Below, piece after piece: positions 48,186 through 60,770 of a DNA stretch of 64,000 bases (position 1 is the stretch's first letter; every line of letters begins with the position of its first letter). Position numbers and translations under genes: made by a program. The DNA is from Carallia brachiata (taxonomy: Eukaryota > Streptophyta > Magnoliopsida > Malpighiales > Rhizophoraceae), in NCBI GenBank assembly GCA_021464245.1, contig JADCRB010000007.1:744001-808000 (forward strand), given 5' to 3'. The notes beneath the pieces were generated by a model, which saw nothing but the letters and a program-made list of their open reading frames with translations, was not told where the DNA came from and did not search any database.

Positions 48186-48195
48186 AGGCCTGCAT

Positions 48196-51100
48196 ATGTT
48201 TATTTTCGGTCCAAATTTCCAAGTTTTCTATTACCATTGTTTATTGATTAGTCTTCCAACTGTTCACTTATAAACAAAAACTTTGTTTTTTGGTTGTTTG
48301 TTCTTTGGAATTGCCAAGTGGTTGGGAAATTAGAGAAGACAAGTGAGGGATTGGGACTCGAAACTCAGTTCCCTTAATTAAAGATCATTGATTTCACATA
48401 TCTTACTTATTGCTAAGTTGTTATAAACAAATACAATATGCAGCATGAAAAAAAAAAAAATGTTATAGGGAAGTATCAAATGGAAACATGGGACCATAAA
48501 AACTTGGAAAATAAGCCAGGAGGTTGGGAAATTGGCAGCAAATGTTATAATTACTGAAACCGGCTGAAAATGATGTACAATCTTCCTCGACAATGATCTT
48601 GAGGCAACAAGGCCATTGTACAATCACGCAGGGACGTTCTTGTCTTCATTCTTTTACCATTTTTCTTTCAGAAAGCAGGCACTTCCAATGGGAATTTGAC
48701 AGAACTATATGAACTTTCTTCTAATTGTTTTTGCCTGTAGATGTAGACATTAATAAGTTAGCATTTTGCACGCTTCAGAGGCCCCGGCAATTATTAGAAA
48801 AAGCTGTTTTAAAATTCTTATTTAGTGCATAGTCAAATTCCCTGAAACAAATTCTCTGTATTTTTTTTTTCATATGCCCACTCAGTGAAAAGATAGTTTG
48901 TAGTTGGTACATTGAGGTTGTGAGGATGATGATACAGATTAGGACAGGGCTACTGTCTTGGTTGGATTGTCGTGCAAAAACATATTATATGGAGTTAAAT
49001 TGTATCCTTAAAAACCAATTGGCTAGTTTTATTATATACTTTGTGTGTACTAATAATTACGCTTGTTGAGGGCTCGTTCTTTGCTGAAATTTGCAAAAGT
49101 TGAAGAGGATGACAAAAGCCCATATCAAGAAATTGACTGTCCACCGTATGAAAACTCCACAGTGTTTATCTTTAATCTGAGATTTTTCGGTTTGGTACAA
49201 TTTTTTTTTTTTTGGTACAATTTTTTAGATGGATGCCTTCGGCAAAAAAGAGTTGGGCCAATTAAGAAAATGTTAAATGTATTTGTTTTAGGTGAGCTGG
49301 GGACTTGCTTGCTTGGGGGCCCCGGATCTTGGACCCGTAACCGGACGTAAGTATGGCATAATGGCATACCGGCAGTTGAGGCTGAACCACCACTATTACA
49401 TGTCGCCACTAGTTGGGCGTCAATAATCCTCCGAATAGAATGCTACAATGGAAAGTCAAACCCAGCAATGATAAAGAATTTTATAAATGTTTGATCAAAT
49501 GATATGACAAGCGGCGTGTAGGAAGGGGAAACATGTTGGTCCATTTGCTTGTATCGAGTAGACAAACAAAAAACAAAGCGTTTTTTTTTTTGAATCTTCT
49601 CTTGAGCGAGGCTTCAAATTACATATGCTCAAGAATAAAAATTGACTTTCATATCACTAAACTATAGTTTATTGGTCAAGTTTGTGTATTCATTGTATTA
49701 TTTAATGCAGTGATTTAAATAATAATTCAGCATGTGTTTTATATAATCAACCTAAATTCAAATCTCAGTATTGTACAATCCTCTTAACTAAATATTGGGT
49801 GTCTTTGTCCAATGTGAGCTTAAGAATCTAGTGGCGATCGGTTGTAGGACTTGGGTTCAGCACCAGCTGGATGGGTTGTTGTGAGTCACATTCGCACTTA
49901 TCAGTACTTAGGTGATAGGTTATTTTCATGAGAAAAATTGAACGAGGACATCAACATTACCATAATTTCAATTTATAAGTATAATAACTTACGTACTGAT
50001 GATGCACTATTTTTTATTAAAATTTTTTTTTTTTTGTATATGTCTTACAAAACCTGACCTCTTTCTCCCACAGTGCAACTTCCTGATAAATGACACAAAC
50101 ATTGTTGTATGACCTATTCAAGCTGTGATGTTGAACCGGCAAGGACAGAATCTTCTTAGTCGTATACAAGAGGCGCGGTTTTGATACTTTTGGGATATGC
50201 TTAACAAAAACGAAAAAAGAAAAAAACACTTTTTTTTTTTTTGGTTTTTGGGATCATTTGTTGTTGGGTTTTTTTTTTTTTTCAAAGTATTTATGAGCAC
50301 AGCCCAACTCTCAGGGTTCAGGCCCTATAGAAGCCAAGCCCATTTGACTCTTTTTTGGATCGATGATCTCAATAAAAAGCTTAATCACATCTCCCAAGTT
50401 TATAACAAAATTTTAACCCAAAAAAAAAAGAGTTTATAACAAAATTTAATATGGTGTCTCATATGGACTTCTCATTATTTAAGAATTTATAATTTTATTC
50501 TAATTTTAAAAAAAGAATATAGGGTTTTAGGGTATAAGAGAGAGTTATTCATTGTATAGTTCGCACTTTGCAGGCTAATAGACTTTCAATAAACACAAAG
50601 AAAAATTCAATAAAATAATTCACGTAAAGATTAACCAAAGGTTGAGCGGAACAGGAATAGATGCAATATTCTGTCTTTCCTCTTTTTCAGTATGTAATCA
50701 TGTGCAGAATGTAGAGAATCTGTTTTTGTTTAATCCGGTTTTCTGATCGTAGGGTGTTAACGGATGGAACTCATGTCCTTCTACACATTATTCTTCTATT
50801 TAAAAATGTTTTATTGTATCCGTTTGCATGTTCCGATGATGTTATATGTTTACCATGAGTGAAAATACAAGAAAAATTCATGTAAGTAACAATTAAAATT
50901 AGCCTAGGCAAGCTTAATTAGGTGAAATTTGATCTCTGTGCTTGTCGTTTGTGATGGAAGTTTCTAAGGGAAATGATTTGGAAAATTTTAAAAGCTAGAA
51001 TATTTCGGGGTGACTGAACCTAATTCTTTTTAGGCATACAGCCAAAATATGTAATGAGATTACAAACTAGCATTATGCTAAGGATTTCTGGAGGAGGAAA

Positions 51101-51899
51101 ACAAAGGCTTCCAAGAATTGGTTTTACTTGGTGATCGATGTTCGTAAATTCCACACTTGCAGCCAAAAGGCAACATATCTCTGTTTCTTCTCAATATTTG
51201 TAAGGCACCATCAGATAGAAGTTAAAGTAACAACAATTTCGGCCAGAATGCACCCCAAAAAAATTGAACAAATTTAGCCTTCAACTTATACAAATAAAAA
51301 AAAAAAAAAACCTCTGAACTTCACATAGAGAGTTTAAAGAATTGTAAAGTGATATTGTTGGGCGGTTGAATCAAAAAAATTAAAAAAAAAAAGACAAACA
51401 TTATATATTTTTGGATGTGTGTTGTTATTTTAATATTACTTAAACAAAATTACGTAGTAATACTCTAATTATAAATGTGTTTCCTTGATGACCATTGGGG
51501 TTGACATTTTTTTTTTTACAAAGTTAATTACTTAAAAGTTTTTCATGGTGATGTTTGAAGAGTACAAATCCACAGAAACTGATGTTTGATTAATGATGCT
51601 TGCAGCTCAGGGCTGCTATTGAAACAGATCTTTTTAGCAGCAGGAAATTTAAGTACAAATTGCTCAAACGGTTGCATGGAAAAGGAAATTTGATGATCAT
51701 TAGATCGCCAAGTCATTCTTTGCTCAAAAATTCAATGATACGAAAGATTTACAGCCAAAAAAAACAATTGTAAAAATTATTTGTCAGCTTACAATGAATC
51801 CGCCATTAAAATGGTCTGAAAGATAATTCTAGATTAGGTGAGAAAATCATTTCAACGTCCCTTCACTAATGGAGTCCCCCAGCTAGCAATTAACCTTCA
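48196..51899. other. spacer, no gene recognised
   Basis: AT-rich sequence with several poly(A)/poly(T) runs of 10-17 bases. 49063-49170 keeps an open frame (LLRARSLLKFAKVEEDD then KSPYQEIDCPPYENS) that reads like a real peptide and stops near a splice-like CCACAG; it may be an exon relic, but I found no continuation. Confidence 0.35.
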
Positions 51900-53462
51900 C
51901 TAATGGAATCTCCAGCTAGAAACCTTCACTAATGGAGTCCCCATGTAACTCAAGACCATTTCATTCTGATTTACTCCTTCCAAGCTTATGCAGTAAAAAT
52001 TCTTGCCTTCCAGGACAAGCTCCTTGGCCTCCATAAGATTGTCATATGTCATCCTCCAAGCTTCCAATCCTGCCTCTGAAATTGCCTTATTTTCCCTGCT
52101 GATATCCTCCCACATTTGTGCATTGGTAAGAGAAGAAATAAAGGGTATCAAGAATAGAGATTCCATGGCTATCCTTGCTTCCCTGAAGTGATGAGGAAAA
52201 TGACAATCCATTGATTCCATCAGGACTTGGAGCTGAATCAACTGCTCTTCAAACAAGGACCCATATCCACTCCAGCCTTTGATCCCCTTCCCCCAACCGA
52301 ATCCGTCCCCGAAAGTTAAAATTCCTGGATTAGTCCCATCATTATGATGATCCAAACTGATTGATTCCTTGGCAATCTTTAGAAATTCTGCAACTCTTTT
52401 AACACTTCTCGCTTTCCCCATGTGAGGGAGCCCCACCATGCAATTGAAGACTAACCATTCACTATTTCCACCATATCTGTTCATTGTTTTCTTCATCTCA
52501 ATTGCCAAGGCCTCGATATCCATCTCCTCCATTGATGATATAATGCCAAACATATATGCATGTTGACATAGCTGCATTCTTGTTTCATTGAACCTCTGCA
52601 TAGAATAAATAGAATTACGATCCTCATGATCATCCCATTTTATCGCGGTAAATCTCATTGCTTTTTTGCCTTGCCTTGCGAGTGCCTCGATTAATGGAGG
52701 CCATTGTATGCCTCTGCCAATGTCAAAATCAATGATATGCAACATCTGTACATCTTCAGGCATAGCTTCTAGTATAACAGAATTGGCAGTGAAGTGAGCA
52801 AACTGGCCGTAAGGAAATATCTGATAAAAGGCTCTGAAAGCAGCTTCATAGTTCCTGCTTGATTCTTCCCATATAAAGTCTACCTGTTTGTCCAAAGCTT
52901 GGATAAAATAGTAAGCGATACGTTGCAGGGCTGGACCAGTTGGACAAGCCTTCTTCCTGAGTCGATACATAATTTCTTCTGCTAACCTCTTTGTCTCCAT
53001 CTCGATGGCCTCTCCGTATGCCTTTAGCAGATGTAATATGCTCAATTGATCATCAATTTTCATGCCATCACTAGGCAAAACTAAGGATGATAGGATTTCC
53101 TCCGATGCCTTGCTCGATTCGAGCGACATATGCAGGCTAGCTTGATCATCCCCATGGCCGTGGGGTTGTTGTTGTTTTGAAGGTTGAGTATTACTGCTGT
53201 CACTTAGCAACCACTTGCTAAAATCGGGAGCCACATTGACCATTAACTGGTCATCTAAATTAGCATCATTCTCCAAATTTAGCAAGCAATTCTGAGCTGG
53301 AAACATGACTGGCAAGTCATCATAATCAGGGAAGTTTTGTGATCCATCAACATGACCGGTTACGGATAATGGGAGAGAAGAAGAACCATTGGAGAAATTT
53401 TTAAACATTGCTGAAGTCGAGTACTGATGATCATAGTCATAGCTGCCCAGTTGGACATCCAT
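51900..53462 (-). CDS. GRAS-family transcriptional regulator, intact single exon
   Basis: Single uninterrupted frame of 520 residues, typical of GRAS genes, starting MDVQLGSYDYDHQ. The variable N terminus has a Gln/His stretch (QQQPHGHGDD). The GRAS domain starts at about residue 140: leucine heptad I (ILHLLKAYGEAIEMETKRLA), the VHIID motif as LHIIDFDIGRGIQWPPLIEA, then MRFTAIKWDD. Leucine heptad II is degenerate, the PFYRE motif reads PHHFREARIAMESL, and the SAW end is LVKVSSWRFH. GRAS proteins act in the nucleus as cofactors in gibberellin, root, symbiosis and meristem pathways. No DELLA motif is present. The VHIID and PFYRE variants suggest the NSP2/SCL26-like side of the family, but the subfamily is uncertain. 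Splicing or frame problems are absent. Confidence 0.85.
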   Translation of the reverse strand: MDVQLGSYDYDHQYSTSAMFKNFSNGSSSLPLSVTGHVDGSQNFPDYDDLPVMFPAQNCLLNLENDANLDDQLMVNVAPDFSKWLLSDSSNTQPSKQQQPHGHGDDQASLHMSLESSKASEEILSSLVLPSDGMKIDDQLSILHLLKAYGEAIEMETKRLAEEIMYRLRKKACPTGPALQRIAYYFIQALDKQVDFIWEESSRNYEAAFRAFYQIFPYGQFAHFTANSVILEAMPEDVQMLHIIDFDIGRGIQWPPLIEALARQGKKAMRFTAIKWDDHEDRNSIYSMQRFNETRMQLCQHAYMFGIISSMEEMDIEALAIEMKKTMNRYGGNSEWLVFNCMVGLPHMGKARSVKRVAEFLKIAKESISLDHHNDGTNPGILTFGDGFGWGKGIKGWSGYGSLFEEQLIQLQVLMESMDCHFPHHFREARIAMESLFLIPFISSLTNAQMWEDISRENKAISEAGLEAWRMTYDNLMEAKELVLEGKNFYCISLEGVNQNEMVLSYMGTPLVKVSSWRFH

Positions 53463-56400
53463 GATGCTGGATACATAAAAAACTGAAAGAGCCCAATACT
53501 CGTTTTGATGTGAATTTTTGGCCTGAAGAATGAACAGCAGTGTTCACAAATTAACACAGGCAGAGGGCTCGTAGTGAAGGAAGCCCTGACAATGTACGCC
53601 CCTGGAGCTACATTATAAAGAACATAAGGTTGGAGAAACACCCAGTGAGAATCCAGCTGTACAGAGCATTTTCCATGATAAACTTTCAATGGGGTTCCCA
53701 TTTTTTTCAGTAAGCTACTTGCAGAGCCGTCAGGTCTTGGGAACATGTATTACTATTATTCCCTTTCTGTCTGGTTATCGGTATTGGTAATCACCGGGAC
53801 CATTTGTCGTAAGGAAGCAGTTACCTGCATTGAGAGGGAAATCGAATTATTTTTATACATATTTTTTATAAATTTATTAAATATTCATAAAATGTACAAA
53901 AAAAAAAATTTATTATTTTTCTTGTACTACATTTTATCATTTAATTGCACAAATTACAACGATTATTATATTGCGAACACTCATCAAAAGATATATCTTG
54001 ACGCCAAAATTCTTTCTTAATATTATCACCTCCTTTGATGTTCAATTGTTCATGCTCTTTGTTCCCTAACCTAAAGTAAATGAAGGGTGTTGAGATACTG
54101 ACTCTCAAAAAATAGCAAAAAGGTTCTTCCAAATTAGAGTTTCAAAGTCTAGTTTTGAAGTATGGTGTATTGACATTCATGCCGTCTGATAAAGATATTC
54201 AGTCAGTAGAGAAAACAAACTTCCCTCAAAACTCTATTTTTGATAACACGTTAAATTTTTTGACGGATGTAGAATACATTAACTCATAATCTATGTGCAG
54301 AATATGCAAGCTCTCATTGCGCTATGGTTTTCCTCCATACTCTGAGCTCGGTTTCTATATATTCAGACTTCAAATTTTGGATTGACTTTTCATATCATTG
54401 AGTATGAGAGCAAATAATAATACAACGGGTCATTTATTTCAAATAAAATGTAACATAACATCTAAAAATAACATGATTTGTTGCATACTAAAATTTATAT
54501 TACAGTATTACAACTATTGAACGCACTTTTACAATTACAATCGGTAATTACGATTATACATCAAAATATTAAAAATTTACAATCAATGGTAAGATAGTCC
54601 AATGGAAGATAGTAATGGAAGATCTATGCCAACAAAATAGAGTCCATATAATTTTACCTAATATCTAATCGTGGCCACCCATGTCAATTCACGATGACTT
54701 ATAAGAGATCGTGAGATAACCGGCTGAATATTGAAGGCCATGCAAGCACGAAATTTCTCAATTAATTCCAAATCCTGGATATTTATCTTTCGGCTTCATT
54801 GATCGATGGCCGTGCAAAAGTGGTAGCAGATGTACGGCCTTCAACGTTCAACAGTTCCGAGTCCCTTTGTACATGCTTGATATATCCAAAGGGCTCAATT
54901 TGAACCTCTTTACAGCAGTCTCCTGGCCAGATTATTTTATTAATTTCTTTGGGTTCTTTCCAAATAGGTAGGTAAAGAAATGCCCCTCTAATTGGGGGCG
55001 CAACCTCTAACTAAAAGAATTGAGGTTCGAACCATAACTTTTTTCTCATCTCTCATGGCCTTGTCTTCTCTTCTATAAAATCAGAAAAAAAAAAATGTTT
55101 GACAGAAACCGCAGTAAATTTACATGCAAAAACCTACCACGTACTTTGTCTGTGGTGGACCATGTGAGACAGGAGGTGAGTCCTGCCTAACATGCGGAGT
55201 GAAGTTCGCCAAGATCACTCAAGAATTCACTCGACTTTCATTGTGAAAGTCGGTATCCCATCCACTTTATAGGCAGTATCGGCGGATTAATTTTTAATTT
55301 CAGAAAGTTACAGACAAGACTGAATTGCACTGTGCGAGAATGTGCACAAGTAACAGAATCAACCCAGCATGTGCATTTAGCAATGAGTGAAATTTTGTGG
55401 GGGAATATCCTCCCACACCTGGTTGTTTAATGTTAGAGAGCACATTTTCAGTTGGACTATTTATTTGGATGAAATGAAATGATGTGTAAACAATTTCACA
55501 GTGATCTTGGTAGAGTTTGATATGCATTGGTATAAGGAGGAAAGTAAAGGACTCGTTAATACGATGGAAGAAGCTGTGCTTGACGATGCTGTGGCCTCCA
55601 ACTATTTTCAATTGTGAAAAAATCTTTTTTAAACAAATTCCAAGTCTTAAGGCAACGTCTTGTTGTCCTTACTTTTCATTTAAAATATAGAATACGATTA
55701 TAGAATTTGACCGTGAGACTATACTTAACCTACACAATTTTAAATTCGTCTTTACCACTAAAATGACTGGTTTCTCAACAATGGCAAACGGGTCACGATG
55801 GCAAATACAGATTAAGGAACTTGAAAAACAGGGATCGAAATGTCATGATTTCAATCACATGGGTCCTGGGAGGTAGGAGGGCTTACAATACAGCTCATTC
55901 ATAAACACAGCGGAAATATTATTGGACAAATCAGGCCCATTAAAATATGCCCAACCTCTATCGTCATTATTGCCAAAGTAAATTTTATTAGATCTTCACA
56001 TGTCACCTTCTTAATAGGCATGATATAATTTTATGCGTCTTTAACCGTATTAATTGCAGAATCGGTCTACGATTTCTGTTGGTAGAAAGATTCGAAACAT
56101 TGGCGGAAAGATTCGTGAACATATGATTATGGACGATTTCTCGGAGGACAATCGGCCCACCTCCACGAGAAATTATATAAATCATAAGTTCCATCAACTT
56201 GAATGCTAAACAATTAATGAGAAAATAATTATAAAGGGTCTCTTAGGTGACACCCAATTTGAAAATAAAGAAATAAAATTTATGCGAGAATAAAATTAAT
56301 TTGTTATATAATTTATGATCTAATGAATTCTTTAATAAATTAAAAAAATAATTATAAAAAAGAAAATAACATTCATAAAAATTTCAAAACTTAAAATTTA

Positions 56401-58280
56401 AGTGGCAATTTGACCTCAGAACCATAAGGTGGCCCACTATTCTTAGGTTATAAATTTCAAATGGCAAAAACCGACTGCTTCCCAGCCAACTTTAGTTAGT
56501 ACTTAGTAGTGTTGCTTTCCACATTTTATTTTCCGATATTCCATACGTGGTAACAATTACTGAAGCACATCGCCCTACGCTAAAGTGGAGAAGAGCGGGA
56601 AAGATTTTCAAGAAATGGACAGGAGCTACTATGTACAAAGTTTAGCAGTAGAATTACTTTAACTATTAGTTACAAATTTAAGATTCAAAATTAAGTCCCT
56701 ACGAAAAAAGAAAAAAGAGAAAATAAGACAGCCCCATTGGCCATTATATGTGTGAATTATTGGTTGATACATGTAAGGATCAAATGGCCCCCAAACCGTT
56801 AAACTTTACAATTATTTGGGTGCCAATTTTCAGGTCATAATTTGCAACGCTCCAATCAAACTAATGAAAACTCAGCAGCAAATCATACCAGATTCTAATC
56901 ATATATATTACTTCTCACAAAAAAAATGATCATGTAATGAAAAAAAAAATTAAATTAATTAAAACTCGAATAACTTAAATATGAAATGATCGAATCCGAC
57001 TAATTCATGAACCGGTCTCCATTACACTTCTCCCATTTTAATTCTAAGGGCCTATTTGTTGTGCGAAGGAAAAGGAGGGAGAGAAAGAAAAACATAATTA
57101 TTACTATATACTTTTCTTTTTTATATTTCTTTCTTCTCACTTTCTACACAACCCCAAACAACTTTATTTTCTCTTCACTTTTTCTCTCCCAAGTTACTAT
57201 TCATTTTTTCTTTCACCATACTTTCTTTCTTTCAATCTTTCTACCACTCCAAACAACTTTATTTTTCCTTTTTCTCTCACAAATTACTATTCTTTCACCA
57301 CACTTTCTTTCTCTCCATTTTCTTTATCACTCCAAACAATTTTATTTTCTCTCTATTTTCTTTTCTTTTCTCTTCCTTTCCCCACCCTTCCCTCCACTCC
57401 AAACACACCATAAAATTCCTACCTGGAATCCAACTAGAGACGCATACATCATGAATGCAATAATTTAAGGACAATGCCATTATCCGTTACCAGCCTCTTT
57501 GCTACAGAAGAAAGTTAAAAACCTACAAAAACAAACTTTTCTAGTCGGAATACTATGTTAATTAATGGCCCGCAATCAATGATTTAAGAAGGTGTTTAAA
57601 ATAACTAAACAAGGTTATTGGATGAGTCAATAAAGATATAAATAAAGAAATCATATTATTTAAAAAAAAGTGTCCTAAGCTGTGCCTATTATTATTTCTG
57701 TGTTGTTGCTTTTTAATACCGAATAGGCTGATACATTTCCTTTTTGAAATAATACAAGTGATCGAGCTTCCTACATGACTATATTTTAAGTAAAATTAAC
57801 ATAATATCACAATTTATGTATCAATTTATTTTTTAAAATTCAATCATTAAATAAATCACGTTTTATTATTTTGATCTTACTTTCATTCTGTTAAAACAAT
57901 CATTCCCAAAAAAAATATATATAAATCATAATAAAACCATAAAAATAACACGGACAGAGTAACATAGATCTGAGCAAGTTACTTAATTGCTATTTGACGC
58001 AATCACCTCCCTAAAATGCTACAATTGCTGCTTTTTTACATGTCAACTACTTAGATTTTACATTACAATGTCAAAACCACCAAATTAGTTGGTGCCTCCA
58101 CATCACTTTTCCATATTAAGGAAAAATAGAAACAAGCCTACAAAACTTATTAAAAAAAAAACCCCAAATTCGGAAAAAACCAAAAAAGAAAAAAAGAAAA
58201 GGGAGAAAAAAAGGAAAAAAAAAATTTGTTTTATGTTTCTTAATAAAAAAAAATTAAAAAAGGTCAAATAATCAGGGGGA
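53463..58280. other. GRAS promoter and AT-rich spacer
   Basis: Upstream of the GRAS start lies ~300 bp of balanced composition that may be leader. The rest is AT-rich and carries no recognisable gene. 57050-57420 is listed separately. Poly(A)/Lys-like low complexity at 58150-58260 produces false open frames. Confidence 0.45.
57045..57425. repeat. pyrimidine-rich tandem repeat, possible MITE
   Basis: Three to four ~90-bp units share CTCCAAACAACTTTATTTT, CTCTCACAAATTACTATTC and CACCATACTTTCTTTCT. The block opens GGGCCTATTTGTTGTG and closes CTCCAAACACACCATAA, which could be imperfect inverted ends (TTTGTTG against CCAAACA). The long open frame over it is compositional. Confidence 0.55.
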
Positions 58281-59143
58281 TCACGATAGAGGTGCACAGT
58301 AACAAGAAGGGCACCTGAGCAGACCGTTCTCATTGCACGCCGTACAGCTCTTGAACCCGGTTTTCTCTATATACAACTTGTGGCTACCGTTACATAGGGT
58401 GCACAGAACGAACCTATAACCGCCGCACACGTCACACACTCCCGGCTCCGCTGCGGGCAAGCCTTCGACGAACTTCTTGAGCTCGCCGCACTCGTGTAGC
58501 TGCCGAATCTCCTCGGCCCCGCCCATGTACCTCCCTCCGATGAAAACCCTAGGCAAAGTCAACTTGCTGCTTTGACCGCCGGCGTCTCCGCGGCCGAAGA
58601 TCTGCTGCAGCTCGTTTAAGAAACCGGCGTCCATGGAGAGATCCCGCTCGTCGATCGAGACTCTCAACCCGCGGAGGATGGATCGGACGGCGCGACAGTC
58701 CTCGAACGTCGGCCGCACCACGCGGAGGCTCGTGAAATAAACGACAATTCTTTTGTCGGCGCCGGGAACGAGATGGACGGCTGCGGCGGCGTCGGCGGCG
58801 GCGGCTGAGCTTCGCATTCGGTTTTTGGCGGCGGCGTTGGTTCTGGGGTTTCATTGGTTGCGGAGCCATTGGGTTGGGGTTCGAGTTCAAATTTCGAGTC
58901 GAGTCGGGGTAGGGTAAGGGAGCGAGGGGAGGACCACGTGCGGAGGAGCGAGTTCGCGGCACGCGCGCGGTGGAAAACGGAAGACTTTCTGGGGGATGAG
59001 GAAGGATCCTCGGTGCAGAGGAGTTGGATATCTTTGAAGGTGGGGAAGGCGAAGGCAGAAGAAGAAGATGATGATGAAGAAGAAGGTGAGGCGGTGGAGG
59101 TGGAGTGAATCTTGACCGTTGATTTAACCCACGGCCGCCACAT
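58281..59143 (-). CDS. glutaredoxin-domain protein with C-terminal Cys-rich zinc motif (At5g39865-like)
   Basis: Intronless gene, start MWRPWVKSTVKIH at 59143. The N-terminal half is Ser- and Pro-rich (low complexity). The glutaredoxin domain begins RIVVYFTSLRVVRPTFEDCR, includes IDERDLSMDAGFLNELQ, LPRVFIGGRYMGGAEEIRQL, and is followed by four CxxC pairs (CDVCGGYR, CTLCNGS, CTACNENG, CPSCYC) in a DnaJ-like zinc arrangement. As usual in this plant family the active-site CxxC of classic glutaredoxins is absent (TSLRVVR with a later Cys), so a redox role is not certain. The frame changes near 58764-58766: SISFP and GADKRIVVYF join only if one base is missing beside a GGG run. Start choice follows the longest frame with family-like sequence. 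Confidence 0.85.
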
Positions 59144-59507
59144 TGAGGGTGGGAGATTGAGATTTTTTTTTCCTTTTTTTTCGTGTCTAGGTGAGATTTT
59201 ATGGAAGAAAGGAGATTTGGAAATGGTAAGAAAAAGATGAACTTATGATGTTGAATAGGTTTCTGTTTTGCCCTTTTTCTCCTTTCTCTCTCTCGCTCTC
59301 TATTTTTTTTTTAATTTTTTATTTTTACTGTTATTGTTTTGTTGGTGGGTGTTTGATTTGGGTGGGTTTGGGTTTTTGGGGGAGCGTTTTGAGGGTTTGG
59401 TTGCTTAAAACGAACACTTTTGGTAATGGAGGGAAGGGCTGCAAAAGCGGCCAGGCCGGTACCCCTTTGCAGATTTTATTGAGAGGATAAAGCTGCTTCT
59501 CTCTTTT

Positions 59508-59549
<42 letters not shown>

Positions 59550-60770
59550 TGGTTGGTTAGGATGGTAGAGGTTAGGTTTAATGGGTTTTTAACTGAGGGG
59601 TGGATGAAGATGAGGGGTCTTCATTTGGAGATTGGGTAATTCTAGCTAATTATAGATGAAAGGTCCTGATTTCTTAAATGAATTGGGATAGTTTTGCAAT
59701 TTTGGCTTTTTATTTTTATTTTTTTAAAATCCTTTCCTTTTAGACAAAGGGAAACGTGGGGTGGGGGAATTAATGAGTGTTTGGAAGAAGCTTAATTGCT
59801 TAACCAAAGTTTTATTTTATTTTTTATTCATTCCTTCCCGTTTGGTTTGATTTTTCTTCCTCAGTCTGGGTTGAATTGAATCCTTAAGGTGTTTACACGT
59901 ATGTTTTGTAATGGGTACCTCTGAGGGAGCACAATTACCTGCTTTCTTGTCTATTTGCGCTTTTGGAGGAAACGTTTACGCTAATAATTTCTTTTCTAGA
60001 ATGACGTGAAACTTCAATTGAAATCAGAACAACCAAGTTCAATCCCTTGTTATTGGATTTTCGTTTCACATCAGCTATCAGTCCACTGGTTACTTTCGAC
60101 TAAAAGTTTCTTTATTAAATTGTTTGCCTCTTGCTGGAGATGGGGTTGTGACTCGTGAGTTGTGACAAACAGTTTCTAGGTTCTTCGTGAATGGCCCAGT
60201 AATACCTGTGCTGTGTGCATGGTCTTTCTCCTGCATAACACCAATTAACAACACCTGCTAAAAATATAGGAAATTTTGGTGCTTCACTTAAAAGTGGTTT
60301 TAAAGTAATTATAAAATAATATAAATTATTGATAATTAAATTGATTAAAAAGTAAAAATAAAAAAAATCGAATGCTTTAGATAAGATTACGTAACTACTT
60401 GTTTCTACTTATACGAAATCATCAGTATTACTCAATTTCTTGCTGACAAGTTCATGAGGAATGTCATCAAAATGAGAGGAGAGACAATGAAATCCAGGAA
60501 TTGTGCAATGCAGACCATAATGGATTTAATGTGGGGCATGGTGGAGGCATAGCAGGCGTGTGTTTTGGACCTGCTGGTTTCCAAAAGCAAAAGGTTGAAA
60601 GTGAGGGGAAAAAAATGGGGAGCCTATCAAGTGGGCGTGGGTGGGTTCTGAAAAGTTTCACATGGTGGCGCTAGGCAGTGGCAGGAGGAGAAAGTTGAGC
60701 AAAGCATGTTCACATGCATGCAGATTGAAAAAAATTTGACATAACATGGGACTGAGAGAGCTTGGATTAC
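59144..60770. other. glutaredoxin-gene promoter and spacer
   Basis: Contains CT-rich tracts near 59278-59302 and a (GT)n(GA)n microsatellite at 59507-59548. The remainder is unremarkable AT-rich sequence. No gene seen. Confidence 0.45.
59507..59548. repeat. (TG)n(AG)n compound microsatellite
   Basis: About 12 TG repeats directly followed by about 7 AG repeats. Confidence 0.9.

Noticed and set aside
55020..55100. AGGTTCGAACC as the B box of a tRNA or tRNA-derived SINE
   Set aside because: No A box at the right distance, no cloverleaf and no target duplication could be found.
57007..57468. 153-residue ORF
   Set aside because: Lies over a pyrimidine tandem repeat (Ser/Phe/Leu-rich in every frame) and has no family features.
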